A stretch of 64,000 nt of DNA, taken from positions 14,524,414 to 14,588,413 of the forward strand of contig CM119263.1 of assembly GCA_051294375.1 (NCBI GenBank), given 5' to 3'. Made by a program: the position numbers and the translations under genes. Below are positions 10,801 through 60,032 of the stretch, in pieces. Every line of letters starts with the position of its first letter. Positions within the stretch are counted from its first letter, which is position 1. Source of the DNA: Paraspadella gotoi. Taxonomy: Eukaryota; Chaetognatha. The notes below the pieces were generated by a model that was not told the origin of the DNA, ran no database searches, and saw nothing but the letters and a program-made list of their open reading frames with translations.

Positions 10801-11251
10801 ATTATGCCAGTTGATCAAATTATGTCAGTTGAACAAATTATTCAAGCGACCAAATTTTTCAAGTTGACCAAATTATGCCTGTTGATAAAATTATGCCAGT
10901 TGACCAAATTATACCAGTTGAGCAAATTATATCAGTTGATCAAATTATGCCAGTTGACCAAATTATGCCAGCTGACCAAATATGTCAGTGGACCAAATTA
11001 AGCCAGTTGACCAAATTATGCCAGTTGACCAAATTATGTCAATTGGCCAAATTAGATGAGTTGACCAAATTATGTCAGTTGACCAAATTATGTCAGTTGA
11101 CCAAATTATGCCAGTTGACCAAATAATGCCAGTTGATCAAATTATGCCAGTTGACCACATTTTGCAAGTTGACCAAATTATGCAAGTTGAAAAAATTATG
11201 CCAGTTGACCATCTTATACCAATTGACCAAATTATGCCTGTTGTCCAAACT
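10801..11251 (+). repeat. 18-bp tandem satellite (TTATGCCAGTTGACCAAA)n
   Basis: About 25 diverged copies of the 18-mer TTATGCCAGTTGACCAAA. As 18 is a multiple of three, the array stays open in frame and creates spurious repetitive open frames. A second block of the same unit lies at 11,579-11,711. Confidence 0.95.
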
Positions 11252-11578
11252 AAAAAAAAAAGAGGCAATGGCCTAGTATAAATGTTAGGTACCATATTGA
11301 TAGTATTTACTTTTTTTTCATTTGCCAAGTTTCTGTCTATGACTAAAAAAAAAAAAAATGGCAAATGGCCTAGTGTAATGCTAATATTCACTCATGATTT
11401 TCATTGATATACTTAATACTTTTCTAATTTGCAATGTCCGCAATGATCCTTAATTGTTTGAATTTTATTTTTAGTGCCATTAGTGCAATTTTTCTTGCTC
11501 AATACTCATCGTTTAATCGTTTAATCTTCTTATTGTCTTAATTGTTAAATTGTCTCTTTTATTTCAGAAAAAAAAAAT

Positions 11579-11925
11579 GACAGCGGATCATATTATGCCA
11601 GTTGACAAAATAATGCAAGTTTATTAAATTATGTAAGTTGATCAAATTATGCAAAATTACCAAATTATCCCAGTTGACTAAATTATTTTTGTTGACCAAA
11701 TTATGCGCATCTGCTAGTAACGATTGATAGATCATTTGATTTATAGATTTTCTCATAGATTTATTAGGAAGTCTATTATGATTTGTTATGTTACGATTTG
11801 TTATGATCTGTTAAGATCAAAAATTGAAAGTCAGAAAAAATTACCGGGATTTATCATCGGATTAGTTTATTATCGCTTAATTATCATAGGCAGATCCGAC
11901 ATGTTTTGCTCAAACTTGGTATAGT
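11579..11925 (+). repeat. Second 18-bp satellite block plus right end of the TCGGATC family
   Basis: The 18-bp units continue to 11,711. They are followed by ATGATTTGTTATG words and an end TAGGCAGATCCGACATG...TTGCTCAAA at 11,890-11,920. That end matches 51,300-51,340, where it closes an element that opens with the inverted TCGGATCTGCTTA. This region is therefore the right portion of an element with a tandem-repeat core. Confidence 0.7.
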
Positions 11926-12831
11926 TATAATGTAAATGATGGAACAAATAATTTACACTTAAAAATCTGTATCAGGTAATATTAGCTTTACACAACTTTT
12001 TTTTTCATAAATGTCGTTAACTCTTAATATCTACACTACAGGAATTCTCTTGGAAAAGAGAAGAAAGATATTATAATTATGATTGATTGATTTTTCTTTT
12101 CAACCAAAGAAAAACGAATGAAAGAACGGCTCAATTGAACCTGATACGTTTGTCGTGGCTATTTAAGAAAGCGCGGAGCAGAGGGCTCGATTCGCTCTCT
12201 TCTCCCTTGAAAGGAATGTTGTTCTCAGCAAGAACTTCTTCCCTCTTCCTCAAGCTGAATCACATGCAAGCTATTTTTGATTGTTGCGCTCTTCTATTTT
12301 CAAGTCTATTTTCACTTTTCATTCGCTTGTTATCTGAATAGTAGCAGTAACCAAAAGTGAATGTAAATCGTGCACAAAAGAAATTGAAGGTAATTATATT
12401 AATTTTTATGTATGGAATTGGTACAACCAGTACAGCCAGTATGTATTATCAATATTGTTTGAAATTGAAAATATTTCCTAGTTCACTACATGTATTTCGA
12501 GTCCACAATATACAGTTTTTTTAGAATTCGCGTGTAATGTAATCGCTTTACATGTTATATTTTTAAAATGTTAAAAGAATCTTAATTCTACCATTATTTT
12601 TTTGTAATGTTGTATTGAAATTTTTAATAACATTGTATCTAATATACAAATATAATATACAAATTTCATAATGAAATAATCATGAACTGAAAATTTCGAC
12701 GCATATTGTTTTTATTCTTTTATGATTTGATTATCAAAAAATTAAATATTTTTTCTATTTTCGGTTTGTTTTAAAATCAAAATCAGAGAAAATTTCAAAG
12801 AATATTCAACCCAAAGCGCGGCTATCCCAAA
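11926..12831. other. 5' flank of the zinc finger gene
   Basis: No coding exon could be proven. The block 12,100-12,270 is richer in GC than its surroundings and includes GAAAGCGCGGAGCAGAGG. It could be a promoter or a 5' noncoding exon. A fragment AATTGGTACAACCAGTAC at 12,417 is a remnant of the hairpin-ended repeat. Confidence 0.3.
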
Positions 12832-15800
12832 ATGCATTCTATACAAAGGGATCAGAGCCCAGTTCTTGGCATTTGTCCAAAGATCCTCAAGACGACTGCT
12901 TCTCAAGTCGATCATTATGAGTTTCCTTGTTCCGGGTTCGCCTCCCTGATAAAGAACGGCCCACAGTATATTCCAAACGGTTGGTCCTTGGTCGAAGAAA
13001 CGGAAAAATCCTGCTTTTTGGCTCACGTAGTCAAGAACCCATCGTCCTACGTACCCAATTGTGATCGGGTCATTTATCTCAAGTTAGACTTCGAAACCAC
13101 GGATGGTCTCACTCTAGACTGCGAAGAACTGCATGTGAAACCATGCAAGACTGTCATCAGGAAGGTTTACTCCACGACGGTAGAATATCTAGGTGATCTA
13201 CTGGCTTTGTTGACGGAATCTCCGGAAGACGAGTCTGACGAGGATTACGAAGGCTCGAAACTTTGGGAAAATCGGGAGGAACGAACGCGTCCCGGACGGG
13301 TTGAGACGCCTGCAATTAATCATAGTTATACAGCATTAGTTAGCGATCATAATTATCTACAGAATAAAATTGAAAAAACGGTCGACCTGGAAAAAGTCGA
13401 CTACACGGAAAAAGGCAGTAAAGGAAAGACTTCCTTGATGCAGCTTGACACGTTTGCTGCAAACGAACTAGAATCCTCGACGAAAAACCAAAATATTGGC
13501 ATCCTTACTACGGAGCCCGGGAAAGACCTTGAAAGAGAAATGTTACTAGAATCACTGAGGATCAAGTCAGAGCCAAACGACGTCTTCCACACGCCGGTCG
13601 ACGAAGATTTCGGCATTATTTCCTCCAGGTTATTGCGACTGGAATCGCAGGTAGACAAGTCCCTCGACATGCAACCATTTGTCAAGCTGGAGCCGATGGA
13701 GGGAATTAACGATTACATCGCAAACAAAGCATTTCGACTCAAGTTGGTCGAGGAAGAGACTTCCGCCTCGCTCAACGGATCAGACCTTGTCAATTACGCC
13801 TCTGGAAAGAAAACTGGGAACGCCTATGCTCACAAAAAACTGCCCCCGGATATAAATGACAAATTTTTGAGTCTTGAAAGAAATGAGAATGGAAAGTACA
13901 CGTGCTTCTTATGCCCCTTTCAAAATAACTATCATTGCAGGTACTAATTAATGATTATACAAAAATATTAATGCTTCAAGTGAAACGCTTAGAATTCGTA
14001 AAATCTACTTTTTCAGAATAAAGAAACATTTATTTAGCCATATTGAGAAACCGCCTCAACCTAAAGTTTTCTATACAATAAACAAAGCTCTCAACGGTAT
14101 GTCCATTTAATTTATGAGTGCTGCATTAATTGTAAAATTTATTTAATTAGAAAAGGTTCTAAAATTTCTTTGTTTCACAGGTACGAAGGGCCCATTAATT
14201 TGTTCTGTTTGCAATAAAGAATTCTCATCGCCGACGAATTTGAATCGTCACATTGCAACGCACTCCCCTGATAAACCTCATCAGTGTTTAAAATGTGGAA
14301 GAAGATTCGCTCAAAATCAACACGTTAAAAACCATCTAAAAAATGTACACGAAACCTCTAACAAGGTCGTTTATACTTGCACCGAGTGTCCTTTTATGTT
14401 TGGCAAAAAAGCGGGTTTAACGGCACACTTGCGCGACAACCACGGCATCAAGAGAGAAAACAAGTCAGTCTGAACTTGTCTCAAACATAATGTTGAGCTG
14501 AAGATCTTGTGAGCATTACGTATCATTAAAATAAGGAATTTTTATCTAACAAATTTTTTTAGGTGTCAAGAGTGCGGAAAAATTTTTAAACATGCAGGCA
14601 ATTTGTCATCACATATTAAAATTATACATCGAGGAGAAAAACCTTCTTGCAATCTATGTGGAAGAAAATTTTATAATAAGTTTAGTCTTAATAGTCACAT
14701 GGTGACTCATCAAAAAAGTTTTTTTGAAACTTTTCACCATACAGCTCAGAAGAATGAATCAACCGGTCGTTGGATGTGTAATCAATGTGGAAAAGATTTC
14801 AAGTAGGTTATACCTAAATAGAAGATATTAATTGGGGCTACCCAACTTAATTTATTTTTAATAGGCTAAAAGCATCGCTGAAGATTCATACTATGACACA
14901 TTTAAACATTAAACATAAATGTTCAATCTGCGACAAATCTTATACTACCGCATCAAGTCTAAAATGTCACCAAGATGTTCACAGTGGAATTAAGCGATTT
15001 AATTGCAAATATTGCAAAAAAGCCTTTCGTCAAGTAGGGCACTGAACTGTTTACTTTAAACTTTTAAAATCCTTAATCAGTAGTTAGTCATTAAGTAAAA
15101 TTAATTAGTAATTAATCTTTTAATTGTTAGCGATCTTCATGCAAAGCGCACGAGAATATTCATGAAAATAAACTGCCGTATAAATGTCAATATTGTGGAA
15201 AAGGATTCAATCAACTGACGAACAAGAACAGGCATGAATCACTTCATCTAAAGAAGGTGATGGAGCTAGACATTGATCCATTGACTGGAGAGATGTCCTA
15301 TAAAGAAAACTACCAAATTGTTCAAGAATTGGTGAGTATATTGTGTGAAAACGCTCTTTTGTTGGTAAGCGACCCGCTATGGGCTTATTTTTTGTGACAT
15401 CTGCCGGGTAATTCATGAAACGTAGATTGACAAAATACTTCTCTGTTTCTTCTAATGTACATACTCGTTCGCTAAGTAGTTACACCTAATGAGGAATAAA
15501 ATTGTAAATGGAAGTTAAGTCGTTTTTATCTAAATATTAAATAAAAGTGAACAGAGATGTGAAGCTAAACTTTTGTACTTTTTGGCGTCATGGGGGATGC
15601 AAAATTCGACTCCGGAATAGCTTTGTCCCGTTGGCTTGGACGGTTAAGTACTCGTCTCACCCTCACTGAGTTCCGGGTTCAATCCCTTTATGGTCACGCT
15701 GGTCAAGACCTTAGTGAGACGGTGACGCCAGTGACATGTGGTGGTCACTGGTCACTGCTGGACCAGAGCCCACGTTTCCATAGCGCCTCATATTTTGTAC

Positions 15801-17610
15801 TGGCGTGAAAGGCTAGATATACAATATGTAGGTTATTAACTTATATACTAATTTCTCAAATCTATCTTTTTTTACAAAATTAAATAAAATAAACTAATTT
15901 ATTAATGATAGCTTAGAATTTATTCTGTATTTGCATACCAGAAGAAAAAAAAATTTTCTTCTGGTATTCAAATACCGAATAAATTCTCAGCTATCATTTG
16001 AATCTAATCCTGCTAAAATCATGACTCTGAAAAAATCTTTAATTTATTAATCTTTTTTGTAGCCTAAGCAGCCCAGAAAAAAATCGGCAACAGGTCCTCG
16101 AAAAGGGACGGTTCCAAATTGTAAAATTTGTGGAAAAACGTTTAAGTTGTTGAATCAGAGAAGACAACATATGCTTAGTCATGCTGGAGAGAAGCCATTT
16201 AAATGTCCCAAGTAAGTTCTTCCAAAATGTTTTGTTGGAATGGTACTAACTGTTAAGAGACACATTAGAAAATTAGAAAAATAATTAAAACAAATTTTTA
16301 AAATATGAGAAATCGATCTGTGAATGAGCCAAGTACTTTATCATAAATTAAATAATTTAATATAAAAACATAGTAGGTGCAAACTATAAATCGATACTTT
16401 TCAGATGTCAAGCCGGATTCAAACTTCACAGCAACTTAAACCGTCACCTAAAGAATCATCGAGACGATCGTCCTTTCCGATGCCAAACATGCGGAAGATG
16501 TTTCAATCAGGTTCGGGATTACTAGCATCGCATGATAGACTAAATAAATAAATAAATAAATACTAACTAATACAGGGAGGTCCAGCTCTTTTGGAACTAA
16601 CTTCAAATGCTTACAGCACAGAAAGGGTTAACGATAGCAGAAAAAAATGATTATATTTGGAAGCTAGGCTAATTTCTCTTTCAATCGATATCAAAATTGT
16701 ATGAAAATTATCTTTTACTTGTTTACTTTTACTTGTTTCCCAATTTTTAAATCATAATTTGATTATTTACCCACCCAAAATAATTTTTTAATTTAGTCCC
16801 AAAAGAGCTGGGCCTCCATGTATTTTGTATAGTGTACATTTTCCAATCACTTTAAAAAAATTATTACTGTTTTCAGTTATCTAAACTAGAGAAGCACAAA
16901 AGGGTGCACGTTTCAAAACCAAAGGAGTCACGAAAAAATGTCACTACCTGTGAGATGTGTCACAAAGAATTTTCCAGCAACGTCGCCCTTAGAGGTGAGT
17001 CATTTTCGGGTAAAAACATTTTGTTTAACTTGGCATTCGGTTGTTTTATGTTATATCAACATTACTTATTCTTCTTAAAGTTTGTGCCCTTTCCTCACTA
17101 TATTTTCTATTCTGATCAACACAATTACAATTCACAGGCCACATGAGTAAACATACCAGAGGAAAACCGTTTGCATGTCCGGTTTGCCAAAAAAGATTCG
17201 TCAACCTTCAAGTAGGAAATTATTGTTTTACAAAAGATAAGTTTAGAAAGTAACTTGAATTTGCCTTTCCTTTTTTTCTTGGAAATCGTCAGACCTTACG
17301 CAACCATCTGCTCACCTGTCGGAGCTACTCTTCGAAGTCATCTTGCAAAGCTCCTTCCCCAGACGATGCAATCGATTTCAACAATGAAATAAAACTTGAC
17401 GGGAACTCCACTCAAATCGTTGTCAACGAAGCTTTTGAAACCAAAGAAAGAGCGGAATCTAACAATTCAATACCACACGAAATTAGTAGCATAACAGAAT
17501 CCGACATCGACGACAATAGTTTCGGCGCCGAGGTTGAATTGAGATTAAAAATCATATCAACGACGTCCTTGAGAGGATCTCCGGAGTCCGAGGTCAAATC
17601 GGGCGAATGA
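12832..17610 (+). CDS. Zinc finger protein with 15 C2H2-type fingers, 11 exons
   Basis: Coding exons: 12,832-13,940; 14,017-14,096; 14,181-14,463; 14,563-14,802; 14,865-15,033; 15,131-15,331; 16,063-16,211; 16,405-16,510; 16,877-16,994; 17,138-17,211; 17,293-17,610. Every junction is GT-AG and keeps phase, giving about 948 residues. Residues 1-355 are acidic and not assigned to a family. They carry two sumoylation-like motifs, IKSE near 244 and VKLE near 284. Fingers 1-15 fill about residues 358-852, for example [18 protein letters not shown] and CEMCHKEF. The last ends in Cys (C2HC), and a 95-residue acidic tail follows. Several introns cut inside fingers. It is probably a nuclear DNA-binding regulator (family knowledge); the target is unknown. 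The start is the first ATG in an open frame that reaches a stop at 12,772, and an upstream exon cannot be excluded. Confidence 0.93.
15606..15810 (+). repeat. tRNA-derived SINE in intron 6 of the zinc finger gene
   Basis: The segment has an A-box-like TTGGCTTGGACGG and, 30-40 bp on, the B-box-like GGGTTCAATCC, at tRNA-like spacing. A non-tRNA body follows (ACGCCAGTGACATGTGG, GGACCAGAGCCCACG). A tRNA head with an unrelated body is the standard SINE design. It is not a functional tRNA because no clean cloverleaf was found. Confidence 0.6.
15905..15998. repeat. Foldback hairpin in intron 6 of the zinc finger gene
   Basis: Two arms of about 44 bp starting ATGATAGCTTAGAATTTATT and ending with its reverse complement surround a short poly-A centre. 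There are only a few mismatches, so the transcript would form a long hairpin. Confidence 0.85.
16573..16820. mobile_element. 248-bp MITE, TA-flanked, in intron 8 of the zinc finger gene
   Basis: Terminal inverted repeats of about 28 bp: the left end reads CAGGGAGGTCCAGCTCTTTT and the right end in reverse complement CATGGAGGCCCAGCTCTTTT. The element is flanked by TA on both sides. It has an AT-rich interior and no coding capacity. A TA target and short inverted ends point to a Tc1/mariner-type non-autonomous element. A related end lies at 40,369. Confidence 0.88.
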
Positions 17611-19448
17611 AGGATTTGTTCAATAATTCAATATCCAGTGCCTCCCCGCCTTTGTTCGGATACATAATTTTTATCATTAACAGTTAAGAATCACTATCAG
17701 ATAAGCGTATCTATTGTCAGGGCCAAAACTTCTTTCGTTAATACTTACATTGTAGTTCACTCACAAATAAGCTCGGATTCTTTGTCTAATTTTTTCAACT
17801 TGTTAATTAAATTCGTGTGAAAAAAAAACAAATGGAGAGTTTTTGAATTTAAAATGTAGACATAATTTTATCAACAGGGATCATAAAACGTTAACAACAC
17901 AGCAGTAAAATGACTAACAAGGACTTTGTAAACATTTTTGCACAAACATGGGTATAAAACATTAATGAATAGGCATAAATGAACTGAACGAGCATTAATG
18001 ATCTTAGGGGAAAAAAATAATCTTTCATGAAAAAAAAACCAATTATGGCTTGGATGCTACGGACGTTTCCGATATAAAAATTGCAATGTCATTCACGACA
18101 GCGTAAGTTATATACTATAAAAAATGTACTTAGGATAGCGACGGAAACAACTAAACTAACGACACTCTTTCTCAACAGGTCGTTACAATTAGACGTTGCT
18201 ACAACATATGTGAATAATAAGACTTTGGGCTCAGAAAAAAAGGATTGTCCCAATGATTAGACGAAAGTTTCGCGAAAAGAAAGCTTAGAACCTTTTTCGT
18301 CTTCGAGTTTAACGATTTTAGTGGATCCAGTGAGAGAGATCTGAATTCGGGCGAAGCAGTCATCCAATACTGTGATGCTGAGAAAAAAACGAAAAAGTAG
18401 TGTTTTTATCTCGTTAATAATCGTTTAATATTGCATTTTGTGACGTAGTCGTCGTCGTTGTAACGCTTTTTTTTATAATTGGAAATTGTCAAAGTATATA
18501 TTTGTAGGAAGAATGACTCTCATCGCATCAATCAATGATTATCATCACATCAGTGAATGACTATCATCACATCAATAAATAGTTAACATTGCATCAATGA
18601 ATGGCTTTCATCGTCACAGTGAATGACTATCATCGTGTTAATGAATGATTATAATCAAATTAAAGAATCACTATCATCGCATTAATGAATGATTATCATC
18701 GCATCAATGAATGACTCATCGCGTCAATGAATGACATGGTAATTTGGTATCCTCGCATCAATAATCAATTACTATTACATCAATAATTCGTTATCGCATC
18801 AATCATTCGGTTTTTTTCGGATTTTTTTATGAATTTTCTTTGGCGTGATCACTATCTTTTAAGATTTTTTATGTTATGGAACATTGTAAGAACTTTTTTA
18901 CTAAATGTTGCTAGTAAAAGATAACTTTCAGACGCCCCTTCTTCCTTTTTGACTTGTTAAAATACGGCACAACATAACTTCTGCTAGTAGATAACTCAAA
19001 ATACTATACCTCTGACTCATTTCTGTTTTTGCCGGACGGATCGCACTTTGAGTCCTTGCTGGAAGGAGAGCATGAAAAAAAAAAGAAAGAAAAAAGCTTA
19101 TATTTAAACTTTAAAAAATTTTAAAAAAATAAAGAAATTTTATTTTTTTAATGACCAATAGTTTGAAAAAAACATGCAATCTAAAAACACTTAGTCTGAA
19201 GACAAAACATTGATTGAACAAATACTAGTTAATTAACAAAACGTGTATGGAAAACGCGCCAAAACTAGAATTTTTCAGACCCTTACGCTTCCGCGCAGGA
19301 TTATTATGGAGTACGAGTCACACTGCAGGATGACCCAAATTGGTTTCTAAATATCTACCTACTTCTGGTTTTAAACGTTACTCACCCATTCAAACAACTA
19401 GGTAATAATGAAACCAAACGGATGAAGCGCAAGCGCAACGAACGGACA
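17611..19448. other. Spacer between the convergent zinc finger and INPP5A genes
   Basis: Holds the 3' untranslated regions of two convergent genes and the minisatellite at 18,510-18,810. No exon was found. Two GC-richer words near 18,300-18,370 lack an open frame worth calling. Confidence 0.6.
18510..18810. repeat. Minisatellite, about 22-26 bp unit (ATCATCGCATCAATGAATGA)
   Basis: About a dozen diverged copies of ATCATCGCATCAATGAATGA-like units. Similar words (TATCGCATCAATAAATGG) recur at 51,030-51,080 in the core of the TCGGATC element, which suggests a shared origin. Confidence 0.85.
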
Positions 19449-56335
<36,887 letters not shown>

Positions 56336-58361
56336 GGCAGCGCCACTTCCGACTCACGGGTGGGGCTGAAAAAACGTGAAAAACCCTGATCGTTTTTAAG
56401 ACAAAATTTTGATACATAGAACTTATTGTTATTGACAGAAGTGGCGAACTTTTCCCTAGACTCTCACCACTCATTTTTGGTAGAATATTTTTACTAATTT
56501 TATTTATCTTTAATAAAGACTTTATTTCCCCTTTTTTTTCCTTTTTTTTTCTGAAGCCAAAACACAGCTTTTCTTTACGTGCCTCGTCTAATCGAGAAAT
56601 AGAACAAGGAAGCACAGAGGTCGCTGAGATCAGGTTGAGGCTCCGAAGCAATTTGGAGAAACCATACCAAAGTAAAAAAAAAAAAAAAACTCAAGGCGAA
56701 GGCAGGCGGTGGAGGAAAATTGTTACGACGAATGATTGTTTGTAGCGTAAAAAAAAATAAGAAACAGTAGTTTTAGATTCATCTTTTAAAATAATCCAAA
56801 ATTAAATTCACATTATCAATGGTAAATATTTTAATCATTTAATCATTTTCTGTCAAGGTTTAAATGTTTTATCCTCAAACATTGGATACTTTATAAGAAA
56901 ACTGTTGCTGAAAAAGATCGCGATCGTTCTATGAGAACTTCTAAGCTAATTTCAGAGGCAGAGATCGGTGGGGCCGAATATATTGGTAAATGCAAATGTG
57001 TGATTGACTTCAATTATATATGCAATACTCAATACTTAATGATGCCAAATACAGACAGATAATAAAAAAATGATAATATTTACGTAATAAAATCGGTAAA
57101 ATTTAATGAATTTCTTAAGGTTATTTTAATGATTTTTAGCTAGATAGAAAAACTAATAATTTAATGACATATATTTAGACATTATTCTGACAAAATTAAC
57201 TTACCTTTAAAATAATGAGTATTTTTTGGGCACTATACGTTCTCCAGACTTTCATTGTACTAGTATGAGAGCTGATGGAAACAAAAATCTGTAAGTTTGG
57301 TCATTATCTTATAAATACAGAAAAAACTGAACTTATGCCGATTTCGATTTCGGGAATTTAGGGATTTAGTTAAAAGCAATACATGACATTAAATGTGTAT
57401 AACTTTAAAAAAATATTAGGCTACATCAAGTAGTTTTATGTTTCTCTCACAAAATTAATGAAGGCATCTAATTAAATGTATGTTATCGAATTTACTCTTC
57501 ACTCATCGCAAATCTGCTATTACCTTTTCGGACGAAGAATTTACAATAATATCATTTAAACATACGAATTCGAAAGCCACGGGACAACGAAAATGTCGAG
57601 AAGACAGTTAGCCAGGAACGAAGTGCCCAAGTTGACACGAACTCCGATAATCTCATATTTATTCATTCTCATTGATCCCGTGTTTACATTCAGTCAGGTG
57701 ACGCAGTCACTGATCTTTTGTTTCCTGGGTGAGTCTAGCTTTCATTTCGCCGTGATAAGAGGGAGAGACTATGAAAAAAGAAAATGAACAGACGGAAATT
57801 GAACTCGAATAATCACATTTGAGCAATATATTATTATTTAAAGGTAGCAAGCTTTTGCGATCGACTGGGAAAAATTAGAGAATTTGGGCTAGGCGATAAA
57901 GTGGAACTAAACAATTTTAGTCAGAAACTATACTAATTATTGAAACCAAGCAATTTCTGTACTTAAAAATTTCAACAGCTATTTTATTATGGGTACTGTT
58001 TAGCTCATGAGTGAATTTGGCGATAAATAATTATATGCGCTGAAAACTGGATTTGTCTCCTTCCATGATGAGAGACCTCCGCTAACTCGAGGGGAGACAG
58101 GTAAGTTAGGTAAGGAAGAGGACGAGGATGCATCCAAAAGACCACAGGTACGCGAGGAAGAGTCAAGGGAAAGAAATGGTAAGTTGAATAACCGGTTTTT
58201 GAGAGGCTGGGCTTGTTTTGACTCACCTGCAACAAAATGGAGGATGTACTTTTGAATTAAAACGAGAGTAACTAATTTATTTCAACTGAAAGCCCCTTTA
58301 ATCCGATTGTACGTATAACATAAATATAAAAGTTAAATATTGTAAATAAACCGATATCATT
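56336..58361. promoter_or_regulatory. Divergent intergenic region of INPP5A and transferrin
   Basis: The two start codons face away from each other with 2,026 bp between them, so both promoters lie here unless 5' untranslated exons reach further. An acceptor-like TTTTTTCAG sits about 30 bp upstream of the INPP5A ATG, hinting at a 5' untranslated intron in that gene. Open frames at 57,593-57,787, 58,005-58,235 and 56,316-56,651 lack support. Confidence 0.5.
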
Positions 58362-60001
58362 ATGCGTCTATGGAGAATTTTCTCTATTGTTGCGCTCGTC
58401 GGCTCGATAAAGATGTGCGGAGGTGAGTAATTTAGTAATTAAAAAAAAAAAAATTCATAATCCATATTCACCTAATTAAGCCAAGAAAAGTGATTTAAAT
58501 CGTATTTTTCACTGAATAGCCGCGACCAAAACGAAAGAAACGATACGATGGTGCACCTTAGGCCAGCGAGAATACGAGTAAGTTGAAATTTGTTTAAGCA
58601 TATGATTAAAGACATATGATTATGAAGACAGGTGATAACCATGAAAAATACTTTTCAGCAAATGCGAAGATATGATCGAAGCGACGGAGACGATGGCTTA
58701 CATCGATTACGAAATCACGCTTAAATGCGTCCGAGGTACAGGAAAAAAAAACATCTGTCCGAGACTTAAGTAAGGTTATTCTAAGATTATTCTAAAATTT
58801 TTGGCAACAGGCAACACGAAATTCGATTGTTGGGAAAAGATTCATAAACGGGAAGTGGAACTGATGACTTTGGAAGCTGGCGATCTTTACTACGCTGGTA
58901 GATTTTACAGCATCATTCCCATAATGCAGGAGCAATATCCGAAAGGTAATCCCTCTTTGCCCTTATGAGGCTTATCGCTTTTCGATACTGACGCATTGGT
59001 TCGAAAAATAGACGAACTCCGAATCATAAAATAGTTCGACCAGGGATCAACTTTTAAAATCATTTCGTTTAACTACCAGCGCTGCTGACGGCAACTACCC
59101 TCACACCTTATTATTCCGTGGCTGTTGTCCGTAAAGATTCCGGCATCGAGACCCTAAAAGACTTGAAGGGAAGGAGATCGTGCCACGCAGGAGCCGGAAG
59201 TGCTGCCGGGTAAGTTAAAAACAGGGCGACGTTTGCCACAAAAATCAAAGGGATGATGTTCTTATAGATATATATATAGATAATCATTTACGTATAAGAG
59301 CCGAGTTGGTTCGGGTTTTTGCAAATGCAAACTATACTATATAGTCTATAACTCTATATACTATAATATAATACTATACTATAATACTATAATACTATAA
59401 TTGGTTGTACCAATTTCATAGAGTATAAACGAATAAAACGCTAATAAAAAGAGAAAATATAATTACGATCATAATTATTCATTGTTTAAAATGGTGATTC
59501 ACAACTCATACCAAGCAATGCTTGTCAGATTTAATGTTTAACTTTTCTTGAAGGTGGATCTTGCCTATGTCCGAGCTCCTTGACAACGGAACAGTACCTG
59601 TGGCTGACTGCAACAACCCCGTCAAGTCGTCGGCACTCTTCTTCAGAACGAGCTGCATCCCCGACGGTCTCAACGAGCTTTTCTCCCCAGCAGGGGACAA
59701 CCCTCTTAGCGCGATCGGGAACTGCAAGCCAAGAGAGGGAATGGAAATATCCGGGGTAAATGGAGAGAAGAATCGAAAAAAGAAAGAACGAAATAACAGA
59801 GAATCGAAAAGAAGGGAAGAGAAAATAAAAGAAGAAGACAAAAAGAAAATAGAAAAGAAAAGGAAAAAAGAAAAAAAAAGAAAAGAGAAGAAAAAAGAAA
59901 AAAGAAAAGAAAAGAGAATAAAATAAAAAAGAAAAGAAAAGAAAAGAAAAGAAAAGAGAAAATAAAAAAAATAAGAGAAAAGAAAAAAAATAAGAGAGAA
60001 G

Positions 60002-60032
<31 letters not shown>

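Noticed and set aside
57593-57787. 64-codon frame starting MSRRQLARNEVP upstream of transferrin.
   Set aside because: It has no splice link to the transferrin start and no homology; the signal peptide at 58,362 is a sufficient start.
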